The notes under the pieces were generated by a model that did no database searches, was not told the DNA's origin, and saw nothing but the letters and a program-made list of their open reading frames with translations. DNA of 37,516 nt from an uncultured bacterium (GTDB lineage Bacteria; Bacteroidota; Bacteroidia; Bacteroidales; Marinifilaceae), in assembly GCA_905216195.1 (NCBI GenBank), contig CAJMSX010000038.1, positions 1 through 37,516 on the forward strand, read 5' to 3'. Below, in pieces: positions 7,833-16,824 of this stretch (positions within the stretch are counted from its first letter, which is position 1; each line of letters starts with the position of its first letter). Position numbers and translations under genes: made by a program.

Positions 7833-10800
7833 TGCGTAATTATCTCTTCGTTATTAGCCAGTTTTACACTTCTCAACAGCCACAAATAAGAGTCTTCCAG
7901 CACCGGATTGGTCCGTACAGCCTCGGGTACGGGTGGCGTTTCGGACAGACACCTCACCCGTATCTTCTCTCCGAGCCGGATGTGGTGAACGATCAGCAGA
8001 TCGGACGGCAAGCGATCGAATTCCAGAACCGGTACTTCGAATACCCAGGTAACGTCTTTGGCTATATCAGCCATTTCGGAAGGCGTCCCGTGATATTTCA
8101 GCGAACCTTTATTGATAACTCCCACCTGATTACAAGAACTGGCGATATCCTCGATAATATGGGTGGAGAAAATAACAATCCGATTCCGGGACAATTCCAC
8201 CAACAAATTCCTGAAACGAATCCGTTCCCTGGGGTCCAAACCCGCAGTAGGTTCGTCCACGACCAGAATACGGGGTAAATTCAATAACGTCTGGGCTATC
8301 CCGATCCGTTGTTTCATACCCCCGGAAAAACCGCCGATTTTCTTATCCCTATTTTCATACATATGCACGGCTTCCAAAACCTCCCGGATGCGCTGCTGAC
8401 GAACCTTTTTATTGTAAATTCCCTTCAACAAAGCCTGATATTCCAAAAACTGCCAGGAAGTCAAATTCTCGTAAGTACCGAATTCCTGAGGCAGATACCC
8501 GATCAACCCCTGCAATTCCTCCCGTTTGGCCTGGGTATCTATGCCGTTAATGAAGATTTTGCCGTAACTCTGTTCGAAAATACCGCAAATGATACGCATC
8601 AAGGTCGTTTTACCGGCTCCGTTCGGTCCAAGTAAACCGAACATACCGGTATGGATGTCCAAAGAAACGGCATTCAGTGCCTTAAACGGCTTCTTCCGGT
8701 AACCGACCAAAGGCACTTTGGTCGCCATACGATAGATACTCTTACGCAATCCCCGGAAACGCCCGTCTATCAGATCGATGTTGATGTTGTATTTGTGTAT
8801 ACGGTCGGACAGGTATTTCGCCCATATTCCGATGTACCACAACAATCCCAGCATGATAGCTCCGCTCCCGTTCTGAAATTTCATCACGGCCCATATCACC
8901 GTAATCAGAGGAGAAATATAATAAATTCCCCATTCCACCATCCCGATCGTGCGGCTAAGGAAATGACGTTTCTGGAAAGCCGCCAGACTGCCCACCATTT
9001 CGAAAATCTTAATCGTGAGCACCCAGGTGAGAACCGCAACCAGAATGCCCCACAATACCAACGTCTGATACCAGTATACGAAATAAAACAAAAAGCCGAC
9101 CAAAGGCAACAACCAGATTAAAGCCCTTAAATCGCTCCAGGATTCGTAGACTTCCTTTAACCCCAGTCTTTCCCTGATTTTTAAGCCGGATACCCATTCG
9201 CGCTTGAATTCCGAAGGACGTCCATATATTTTTACCAGGTTTCTCACCTTAATTTCGATTTCTTCATTTTCAGGTATAATATTGCTGTTCGCCTGACGTA
9301 AACTGTTTTCCATAAACCAGGTCAATTCCGGAATCAGGATCACTGCGGCAATCAGATAACCGATTTTCCATAAGATCGAATCTACGAACACCGCTATGAT
9401 TACCACCGAACCGACTAAAAGCACTCCTTGTAAAAGTTTCATCCATATCCCCTGTGTTCTCAACCGTCTCAAGGCATCTTCCAAACCGGAGTATAAAGTC
9501 GGAATAATGACAAGCGTAAGTAAGGTACTCATACTTAACCCTCCGATCACCGTAATGGCAAAAGCGTCCTGCAATCCGCTCACGAAATCCCCCTTGCCCA
9601 TTGCCAGAGGAAACATGGCCACGATAGTGGTAATTGCAGTAATCAAAATCGGACGTAAACGGGAAATACCTGCAATAATCAAAGCCCTTTGCTTGCGGTT
9701 CCCACGGCGGCGCAACAAAGAAGTGTAATCGATCAAAATAATACTGTTATTTACCACGATACCGATCAGAATAATAAATCCGGTCATTACATTCATATTC
9801 AGCAACGAATTGCTGGTAAACAACAAGGCCAGCAAAGAACCGATAGCCGCCAGGGGAATGGCGAACATCAGGACCACCGGAGCGCTCAACGATTCAAACA
9901 CGGAAGCCAGTATCATAAAGATAATGATAAAGGCCGCCAACACCAAAAAAGTAAATTCCTGGGTCTCGTCTTCCTCATGAACCACTTCGACCGCTATCCC
10001 GGCAGGAATATCCATTCCCTGCACCAGTTCGTCCACCTCCGTACGCGCTGTCTCCAAAAATTCCTTGGATTCGTTGATATCCGAATTAAAACGGTAACGC
10101 ACCTCGATTTCCTTATCCTGATTTACCCGGTTGATATTTCCCTGTCCCCGGGTCAGATTGATCTGGCCGAAACTTTTCAAATCAATCAGGGAGTTATTCT
10201 GATTCGTTACTTTCAGATTGCGCAAATCTTCCAGATTTCGTACCGGTTTTTTATCTTTTTCGTCCGCCTCGGCATATTCTTTATCTTTAATGATAATGTC
10301 ATATTCCTGATCCTTGGTTTTATACTTGATCTGGGTCGTATTCTCCGGAGCAAAATTAACCAATTCCGACACCACATTATTGGGAGTAACGTCGTAAATC
10401 CCCATCAGATACTGATCGAATTGGATACGGGATTCCGGCTTTCCCCGGGAAGTATTTACCCAGGCATAGCTGATATTCGTCAAATCCTGCAACTGGTATT
10501 CCAGGTATTCCGCCAGATTTTCCATCTTCTCGAAATCCTGTCCTTTAATAATGATCTTTTCGCTTTGGTTCCCTACACCCATTTTTCTCAACAGCTCTTC
10601 CGCTCCTCCCATCATAGCGCTTCCCCCGCCGCCCTGAAAATTCTCACTATTGCTTCGGGCTTCCAGACTGACGTTCCAGATACGCAGTTGACGGGCTTTA
10701 CTGATCACCAGATTTTTCAGGTCGATCAGCTCGTGTCCGTTGATTTTTTGGAAATTCTCTTTCAATTTAATCGTGACATTGGCATCTTCCGCATATACCT

Positions 10801-12574
10801 TAGCCGAAATTTGTTCCACCTCTTCCATCTCCAGCAAGACATTTTCATATCGCCGGATCATCTCGTCGGTACGATTCAGCGTAAATCCGCTCGGAGAAGT
10901 AATATACACATCGAAAGTGTCCGACTCTATCTCTTTCAGGGTATTGGTGGTCAGTGTCAGCGATAAAGCCACGGTGGCCGCCAGCACTACGATGGAGATG
11001 ATGACAACCTGTGCCGGTTTTCGCAAACACATTTTCAAAATAGCGACATAGATCTGAACCGGTCGGCTGTGAATAGAAAGTGCACTGAAATTCACCTGGT
11101 TATCCTTTCGGGTAATAAAATAATTCACCGCCATCGGAACCAAGAGTAAAGCCACGATCAAAGAAATCGTCAAGGTGGATATAATCGAAACTCCCACATG
11201 TTCACCGATCATTTTGATGTAAAAATCGTCGGTAAACATAAAAGGTAAAAATACGGTAATGGTCGTCAGGGTGGCCGCAAAAATAGATTTCCACACCTCT
11301 TTCGTCCCCCGGACGGCTGCTTCCTCGCTGGGCACACCGATGGCCCGCAACCGGAAAATATTCTCCATGACGACGACCGAATTATCCAGCAGCATCCCCA
11401 CAGCCAAAGCAATCCCGATCAAGGTCAATGTATTGATACTGATACCGGCCAGATAGAAAAAATAAAAGGCCGAAAAAACCGAAATCGGTATGGCAAAAGC
11501 AATGATGGTAACGATCTTCAGATTACGCAGAAAAAGATAAAGAATAAATATCGCCAGAACGGCTCCCGTCAAACCCAGGTTGACGATCATGTCGATATTA
11601 TCGCTCATGGTCTCGGCTACATCCGTATCGATTTTAATCTGAACGTTCTTCGGGGCCAGTTCCTCATTCAATTTATCGATTTCCTCCCGGGTTCTCTCTG
11701 ACAATTCGATCACGTTCACCTGGGGGGACTTGGCCAGAATACAAACGATCACTTCCTTCCCGTTCACCCGGGAGTACGATTCTTCCTCCTTGATACCGAA
11801 ATTGATATCGGCAATATCTTTCAACAAAACAGGTCCCTCGGCAATAACGATATTTCCCAGATCTTCCGTATTCAGATATTCCGCCGTTACATTCACGAAA
11901 TAACGTTTATTATTTTCGTAAACCGAACCGGCAAACGTTCTTTCCGTCATATTTCTGTTGATCAGGGAACTGATTTGGGAACTGGTAATATTCAGCGCCT
12001 CGCATTTGTCTTTATCCAAAATAATCTCCACGCTTTTCTGGCGGCCGCCCATAACCGCTGCCGAGGCCACTCCGTCTATGTTTTCCAGTTTGGGAGCAAT
12101 ATCGTTATCCGTTATATTTCTTACATAATCCACATCTTCATCGCTCAGCACATACAGCGTCATAAATTGTGAATTTACCATACCGGTCGGCGCTTTATTC
12201 ACCATTACCCGGAACTCTTCCGGAATATTTTTCGAAATGGTCTTGATCTTTTCCTCCAACTTCAGGTAAGCATACTTCACATCGGTATTTTTCACAAAAG
12301 TTACGGTGATCCGGGCATTCCGGGTCGTGATCCGGGTTTCTATCTTTTCCACTCCTTCGAGCGTACTGATCACTCCCTCTACAGGAATCGCCGCCTGACT
12401 CTCAATATATTTGGGGTCCAGTTCGTTTGTTGTCGAAATATTAACGCTTAGCATCGGTAACTCTGCATTCGGATATAATTCCATCGGCAAAAACTTATAG
12501 GAAAAATATCCCATCAGCGTTAAACCGATGAATAACATCGAAATCAGTACCCGCCGTTTAATCAGTTTGTCCAT
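7829..12574 (-). CDS. RND efflux pump fused to an ABC transporter ATPase (1581 aa)
   Basis: Residues 1-1035 form a complete RND permease: first membrane helix and MELYPNAELP porter start, TM4 relay motif GMLLDNSVVVMEN (Asp397-Asn398), a second porter half, and VVNNSIILIDY in the second membrane bundle. Two extra helices (about 1046-1087) follow, then a short piece that looks like the first strand and A-loop of an ABC ATPase (EIKVRNLVKIYG, about 1107-1118). Next comes a segment of about 180 residues with four predicted helices (about 1150-1166, 1172-1190, 1213-1231, 1237-1253). The rest of the ATPase then follows: Walker A GPNGAGKTT (1316-1324), Q-loop Gln1363, signature FSGGM (1416-1420), Walker B ILVVDE (1436-1441), H-loop His1472. 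Family RND pumps are normally 1000-1070 residues. The reading frame is continuous and the helix count keeps the ATPase cytoplasmic. The gene lies between a separate RND gene and an ABC permease gene. Confidence 0.93.
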   Translation of the reverse strand: MDKLIKRRVLISMLFIGLTLMGYFSYKFLPMELYPNAELPMLSVNISTTNELDPKYIESQAAIPVEGVISTLEGVEKIETRITTRNARITVTFVKNTDVKYAYLKLEEKIKTISKNIPEEFRVMVNKAPTGMVNSQFMTLYVLSDEDVDYVRNITDNDIAPKLENIDGVASAAVMGGRQKSVEIILDKDKCEALNITSSQISSLINRNMTERTFAGSVYENNKRYFVNVTAEYLNTEDLGNIVIAEGPVLLKDIADINFGIKEEESYSRVNGKEVIVCILAKSPQVNVIELSERTREEIDKLNEELAPKNVQIKIDTDVAETMSDNIDMIVNLGLTGAVLAIFILYLFLRNLKIVTIIAFAIPISVFSAFYFFYLAGISINTLTLIGIALAVGMLLDNSVVVMENIFRLRAIGVPSEEAAVRGTKEVWKSIFAATLTTITVFLPFMFTDDFYIKMIGEHVGVSIISTLTISLIVALLLVPMAVNYFITRKDNQVNFSALSIHSRPVQIYVAILKMCLRKPAQVVIISIVVLAATVALSLTLTTNTLKEIESDTFDVYITSPSGFTLNRTDEMIRRYENVLLEMEEVEQISAKVYAEDANVTIKLKENFQKINGHELIDLKNLVISKARQLRIWNVSLEARSNSENFQGGGGSAMMGGAEELLRKMGVGNQSEKIIIKGQDFEKMENLAEYLEYQLQDLTNISYAWVNTSRGKPESRIQFDQYLMGIYDVTPNNVVSELVNFAPENTTQIKYKTKDQEYDIIIKDKEYAEADEKDKKPVRNLEDLRNLKVTNQNNSLIDLKSFGQINLTRGQGNINRVNQDKEIEVRYRFNSDINESKEFLETARTEVDELVQGMDIPAGIAVEVVHEEDETQEFTFLVLAAFIIIFMILASVFESLSAPVVLMFAIPLAAIGSLLALLFTSNSLLNMNVMTGFIILIGIVVNNSIILIDYTSLLRRRGNRKQRALIIAGISRLRPILITAITTIVAMFPLAMGKGDFVSGLQDAFAITVIGGLSMSTLLTLVIIPTLYSGLEDALRRLRTQGIWMKLLQGVLLVGSVVIIAVFVDSILWKIGYLIAAVILIPELTWFMENSLRQANSNIIPENEEIEIKVRNLVKIYGRPSEFKREWVSGLKIRERLGLKEVYESWSDLRALIWLLPLVGFLFYFVYWYQTLVLWGILVAVLTWVLTIKIFEMVGSLAAFQKRHFLSRTIGMVEWGIYYISPLITVIWAVMKFQNGSGAIMLGLLWYIGIWAKYLSDRIHKYNINIDLIDGRFRGLRKSIYRMATKVPLVGYRKKPFKALNAVSLDIHTGMFGLLGPNGAGKTTLMRIICGIFEQSYGKIFINGIDTQAKREELQGLIGYLPQEFGTYENLTSWQFLEYQALLKGIYNKKVRQQRIREVLEAVHMYENRDKKIGGFSGGMKQRIGIAQTLLNLPRILVVDEPTAGLDPRERIRFRNLLVELSRNRIVIFSTHIIEDIASSCNQVGVINKGSLKYHGTPSEMADIAKDVTWVFEVPVLEFDRLPSDLLIVHHIRLGEKIRVRCLSETPPVPEAVRTNPVLEDSYLWLLRSVKLANNEEIITQ

Positions 12575-12623
12575 TTGTATTCAATCTATAATAAACTACA
12601 CCTACCCACGCCTCTTACACCTG

Positions 12624-15600
12624 CTAATTTTCGGTCTTTCGGGAGACCTTACGGTCAAAAATATAGTATACGCACGGTATGACAATCAACGTCAGCGCTG
12701 TAGAGGTTACCAAACCGCCGATCACCGCCAGTGCCATGGGAGAACGCAAAGAAGCCCCTTCCCCGAAACCGAAGCACATCGGTAACAAAGCCAGGATAGT
12801 CGTCAAACTCGTCATAATAATCGGGCGGATCCGTTGCTGGGCGGCAGCCATAATCGCTTCTTTCAACCCCAAGCCGTCCGCTTTCAGCTGATTGATCCGG
12901 TCTACCAAAATGATCGAACTGTTGACCGCTATACCGGCCAACATAATTAAGCCGATAAACGCCATCATATTCAGCGTTTGTCCCGTCAACAAAAAGGCCA
13001 GAATACTTCCTACGCCTGCCAACGGGATCGTCAGTAAAATGGTGAAAGGGTGCCGGAGCGACTCGAATTGGGAAGCCATTACCATATACACCAATACAAT
13101 GGATAACATCAATGCAAAACCCAATCCGCCGAAAGATTCCGCCCGTTTTTCCTCCTCTCCGGTTATTTTAGCGGAATATTTTGCAGGAAAATCCACCTGA
13201 GTTAAACGCTCATTGACAGCCGGGGTCACCCGGCTCAAGGAGTAATCCTTTTTCAGCATAGCCGATACCTTACCGATCCGGTTTTGATTATTCCGGTTGA
13301 TTTCTTTCGGAGCACTGCTCACTTTCACTTCGGCAATTTCACCCAGGCGATATTTTTTATTTCCCTGTTGAATTTCCACGTTCTGCAAATCCGACAATGC
13401 AATTTCCGGCACTTTTATATCGATATCCACCGGCTCACCCTGAGATTCGTAATTCCCCGCATTTTTGCCGTTCAGCTTTTCATTGAGTTGCTGAGCTACA
13501 GTAGCGATATCAATGCCGTAAATTCCACTCCTCAAACGATCGATCGTTACTTCTACCTCCGGCGAACCTTTTTCCATTGAAGTACTTATATCGTACACTC
13601 CGTCTATATCTGCAATTTTCCGTTTCACCTCCTCGCACAACTGTTCCAGCACCTCGATTTCCTCTCCCTTAATTTCTATGACCAGAGGAGCCCCTTCCGT
13701 CCCCAATGCGCTCTGAAGAGCAGATTGTTCTTTTTCATAAGTAATTTCAACGTCTTTCGGCATATCGGCATTCCGATTCATGGCGGTGATCAGATAGTCC
13801 GCATCCACGGGGGAATCTTTTCTCAGCTTCACCTTGATTTCCGCCTGATGCTCTTCGGCCGCCTGAGTATTGGCCTGCAACTCGGTATTTGAAGGACCCA
13901 CCAGCGTATAAATCCACTCCACTCCCTCATTTCCCAGGTCCCGGATCATATTTTCAATGGAGGCCGCAGCATAATCCGTAGATTTCAGCCGGGTACCGGG
14001 TTCCATCGTAAGCTTTACCGTAAATTCCTTGGACTCGGCTTTCGGCATAAACTCCATGCCGATCAAAGGCACCAACATATAAACGGCGATCATCAGCGCC
14101 AGAGCGGAAAGAACTACCGTAAAACGATATTTTAACAAACGCCCGACAAAATTCCCGTATCCCTTGATTTGGATAGACTTTTTATCTCCCTTACTGCGTT
14201 TTACAAAACGGGAAGACAACATCGGAATAAACAGGATAGCGACAAAAAGAGAAGAAAGTAAAGAAAAAGTAACCGTCCAGGCCTGTTCTTTAAACAATTC
14301 TCCGGCAGCCCCCTGAATGTATACGATCGGCAAGAAGACCACGATAGTCGTCAGGGTGGAGGAAGTGATAGCCCCTGACACTTCCGAAGCCCCTTTAACA
14401 GCGGCTTCCCGGGCCGGCAAACCGTTTTCCAGATTACGGAAAATATTTTCCATCACCACAATGGCGTTATCTACCAGCATACCCGCTCCCAAAGCCAATC
14501 CGCCTAACGTCATGATATTTAACGACAAACCATTGAAATACATCAGGTTGAAAGTGGCAATAATCGAAACCGGTATAGACACACTTACGATAAGCGTCGT
14601 ATTGATCCGACGTAAAAAGACATACAGCACCAGCACCGCCAGCAAAATACCCATCACGGCCGAGTCCTTTACCTCTCCGATAGCCGCTCCGATAAATTCG
14701 CCCTGGTCGTTAATGACGTTGAATTGATAACCGGGCATACTCTTCCGCAATTCATCCAGCTTTTCCCGGATATTCTCCACCACCTTTACCGTATTGAATT
14801 TATTTTCCTTATAAATACTGATTCCCAGACAACGCTCCCCGTTGAAACGGGCGATATTTTCGGGATCCTTATTTCTGGAAGTAATCCGGGCAACGTCTTT
14901 GAGATACACCGGAGCTTTCACATTTGAGGAAGCATTGGCCGATCCTGAACCGGCATCGGCGGCCGGCTCCTTAAAAGCAACGATAATATTTTCAATGTCT
15001 GCGATATTCTTAATCAGGTTTACTCCCTTGACGGTATACTGAATATCTTCATTGACGATCGTTCCCCCCGAAACATTCCGGTTTACACTTTCAATCTTGG
15101 AAGCGATGGCATCGGCCGTCAGGCCGAAAGCCTCCAACATATAAGCATCCGTTTTTATCTCGATATAGGCATTTTCCTGTCCGTTCAGCTGAATATCCGC
15201 TACCCCGTCTATGCGTACCAATTCGCTCCGCATATAATTCTCTGCAATCTTCCGCAACTCATTCATATCCTTGATCTCGTTATGAGTCAAAGAAAGAGTC
15301 ATCACGGGTGTGGCATTGGCGTCATAACGGGAAACATTCAGAGAAGTAACCTCCGTATTCTGAGAAACGGCCGAAAGACTACGCTGCAAGTCCAGAAAAG
15401 CAGCATCCATATCCTGGTCCCAGTCATACTCCACCGTAATCTTGGCAGATCCGGCCTGACTGCTGCTGCTCACATTCTTCACTCCGTCCTGACGGGAGGC
15501 CAAAGCCTCTATATTTTCCACGAACTGTTTCTCGATTTCTTCAGGCGGCCGTTCTCCCACCTGCAAATCAATGTACAAAGCGGGATTTTTGAGATCCGGG

Positions 15601-15713
15601 AACAAATCGGTTCCCAGCTTGTTGTAGGAGATAACTCCCAGCAGGCATATCGCCAAAGTCAGCATTAATACGCTGACGGGATATTTTACTGCAAATTTTG
15701 TGATTTGATTCAT
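12624..15713 (-). CDS. RND-family efflux transporter permease (HAE1/AcrB-like)
   Basis: A 1029-residue inner-membrane proton-driven pump of ordinary family length. It opens with KYPVSVLMLTLAICLLGVIS (TM1) and LGTDLFPDLKNPALYI. TM4 carries GAGMLVDNAIVVMENIF (Asp415-Asn416), so as in SwrC-like relatives one of the two AcrB relay aspartates is Asn. The second bundle has GIAVNSSIILVDRINQL. It ends in a basic tail (KVSRKTEN) on the cytoplasmic side. It starts 7 bp after the adaptor gene and is followed, after 49 bp, by the RND-ABC fusion. Two RND genes sharing one adaptor and one outer-membrane channel resemble the MdtABC arrangement, so it may form a mixed trimer with the fusion protein. That is inference; the substrate is unknown. 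Confidence 0.95.
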   Translation of the reverse strand: MNQITKFAVKYPVSVLMLTLAICLLGVISYNKLGTDLFPDLKNPALYIDLQVGERPPEEIEKQFVENIEALASRQDGVKNVSSSSQAGSAKITVEYDWDQDMDAAFLDLQRSLSAVSQNTEVTSLNVSRYDANATPVMTLSLTHNEIKDMNELRKIAENYMRSELVRIDGVADIQLNGQENAYIEIKTDAYMLEAFGLTADAIASKIESVNRNVSGGTIVNEDIQYTVKGVNLIKNIADIENIIVAFKEPAADAGSGSANASSNVKAPVYLKDVARITSRNKDPENIARFNGERCLGISIYKENKFNTVKVVENIREKLDELRKSMPGYQFNVINDQGEFIGAAIGEVKDSAVMGILLAVLVLYVFLRRINTTLIVSVSIPVSIIATFNLMYFNGLSLNIMTLGGLALGAGMLVDNAIVVMENIFRNLENGLPAREAAVKGASEVSGAITSSTLTTIVVFLPIVYIQGAAGELFKEQAWTVTFSLLSSLFVAILFIPMLSSRFVKRSKGDKKSIQIKGYGNFVGRLLKYRFTVVLSALALMIAVYMLVPLIGMEFMPKAESKEFTVKLTMEPGTRLKSTDYAAASIENMIRDLGNEGVEWIYTLVGPSNTELQANTQAAEEHQAEIKVKLRKDSPVDADYLITAMNRNADMPKDVEITYEKEQSALQSALGTEGAPLVIEIKGEEIEVLEQLCEEVKRKIADIDGVYDISTSMEKGSPEVEVTIDRLRSGIYGIDIATVAQQLNEKLNGKNAGNYESQGEPVDIDIKVPEIALSDLQNVEIQQGNKKYRLGEIAEVKVSSAPKEINRNNQNRIGKVSAMLKKDYSLSRVTPAVNERLTQVDFPAKYSAKITGEEEKRAESFGGLGFALMLSIVLVYMVMASQFESLRHPFTILLTIPLAGVGSILAFLLTGQTLNMMAFIGLIMLAGIAVNSSIILVDRINQLKADGLGLKEAIMAAAQQRIRPIIMTSLTTILALLPMCFGFGEGASLRSPMALAVIGGLVTSTALTLIVIPCVYYIFDRKVSRKTEN

Positions 15714-15720
15714 TGTTCAA

Positions 15721-16779
15721 TTACTTCATTACCTTAACCTTACTTCTATCCCTCAACCATTCGTATCCCTTCACAACCACTTTATCACCCTTGTTCAGCC
15801 CTTTTTCTATTTCAATGTACTTATCGTCGCTGATTCCGGTACGTATCACTTTTTCCTGAGCTGCGGAGCGATCAACCGTATAGACGATTTTGTTTCCTCT
15901 CCGGGTCGTCAGAATTTCCTTCGGTACGGAAAGTACGGAATCCTTTTTCACGGTAATTACATCGGCTTTGGCAAACATGCCCGGACGTAATTTCAACTCG
16001 GGATTCTCGATGATGATGTAACCGGAAAAAGTACGGGTTTCTTCGTTGATCGCCGGAGAAAGCTGGGTAAGCATACCCTTTAAGGTATCCGATTTTATGT
16101 TGTAATTGGTAATCTTCACTTTTTGCCCTACCTTTACCTTGGACATCGTATTTTCAGGGAACTGAGTTTCCAGATACATCTTGCTGTAATCCATTACGCC
16201 GGCAATCACCTGACCCGAAGCGACCTCCACCTGGGGCGTATAATAAGGCAAGTTCACGATTACGCCTTTGAAGGGCGACTTAATATTCATTTTATCCAAG
16301 GTAATATAGGCATTCTCCAAAGCCAGTTTCGAGTTGATATATTCCGTTTCAGCGTTACTTACATCTTTTTGAGTGGCTCCACCCTTTTCAAGCAAAGTTT
16401 TTTGTCCTTCCCATTCTTTTTCCGTGATGCCGATTCTCAATTTCTTACTTTCCAGCTGGACGTCGTTTTCATATTCCTGATTTTCCAGACGTACAATGGT
16501 AGCCCCGGCTTCCACCACGTCTCCCAATTGATAAGGACGACCGGTTTTGGGATTGGTCTGTAATACATATTTCCCGGTCGTCTCCGATTTCAATTCTATG
16601 GTCTTAGCGGCCTTAGCGGTACCGGTTGTCGTTACATATTCTTCAATGGTCCGGGACATCACGTCTTCTACCCATACCGGAGTAGTAGTTTCCGCAGCTG
16701 AATTATTCCGGTCCCCGTCGCATGACCAAAACGCAAGTCCCAGGGAAATAATACCTATGGTTTTCAGATAATTATTCAT
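15721..16779 (-). CDS. RND efflux periplasmic adaptor (membrane fusion protein) lipoprotein
   Basis: A 352-residue lipoprotein whose signal peptide ends at Cys20 (LAFWSC). After an acidic, Ser/Thr-rich linker it shows the HlyD/AcrA-type layout: a beta-barrel strand region (VEDVMSRTIEEYVTTTGTAK), a split lipoyl half-motif (GDVVEAGATIVRLEN ... NIKSPFKGVIVNL), a short alpha-helical hairpin between them (about residues 105-160), and a C-terminal membrane-proximal domain ending KGYEWLRDRSKVKVMK. The hairpin is short, as in many Bacteroidetes adaptors. It would bridge the RND pump(s) in the inner membrane to the TolC-like channel encoded just upstream. It lies in the middle of the seven-gene locus. 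Confidence 0.94.
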   Translation of the reverse strand: MNNYLKTIGIISLGLAFWSCDGDRNNSAAETTTPVWVEDVMSRTIEEYVTTTGTAKAAKTIELKSETTGKYVLQTNPKTGRPYQLGDVVEAGATIVRLENQEYENDVQLESKKLRIGITEKEWEGQKTLLEKGGATQKDVSNAETEYINSKLALENAYITLDKMNIKSPFKGVIVNLPYYTPQVEVASGQVIAGVMDYSKMYLETQFPENTMSKVKVGQKVKITNYNIKSDTLKGMLTQLSPAINEETRTFSGYIIIENPELKLRPGMFAKADVITVKKDSVLSVPKEILTTRRGNKIVYTVDRSAAQEKVIRTGISDDKYIEIEKGLNKGDKVVVKGYEWLRDRSKVKVMK

Positions 16780-16824
16780 ATTATTTAATGTTTATGTTAT
16801 TCTCGATTAATGACCCTCGTTTAC

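Noticed and set aside
9689..10966. A 425-codon open frame on the plus strand inside the RND-ABC fusion gene
   Set aside because: It lies antisense to a well-supported RND domain. Its product is rich in Gln, His, Arg and Ile with no recognisable domain, as expected for a reverse-strand shadow of codon-biased sequence.
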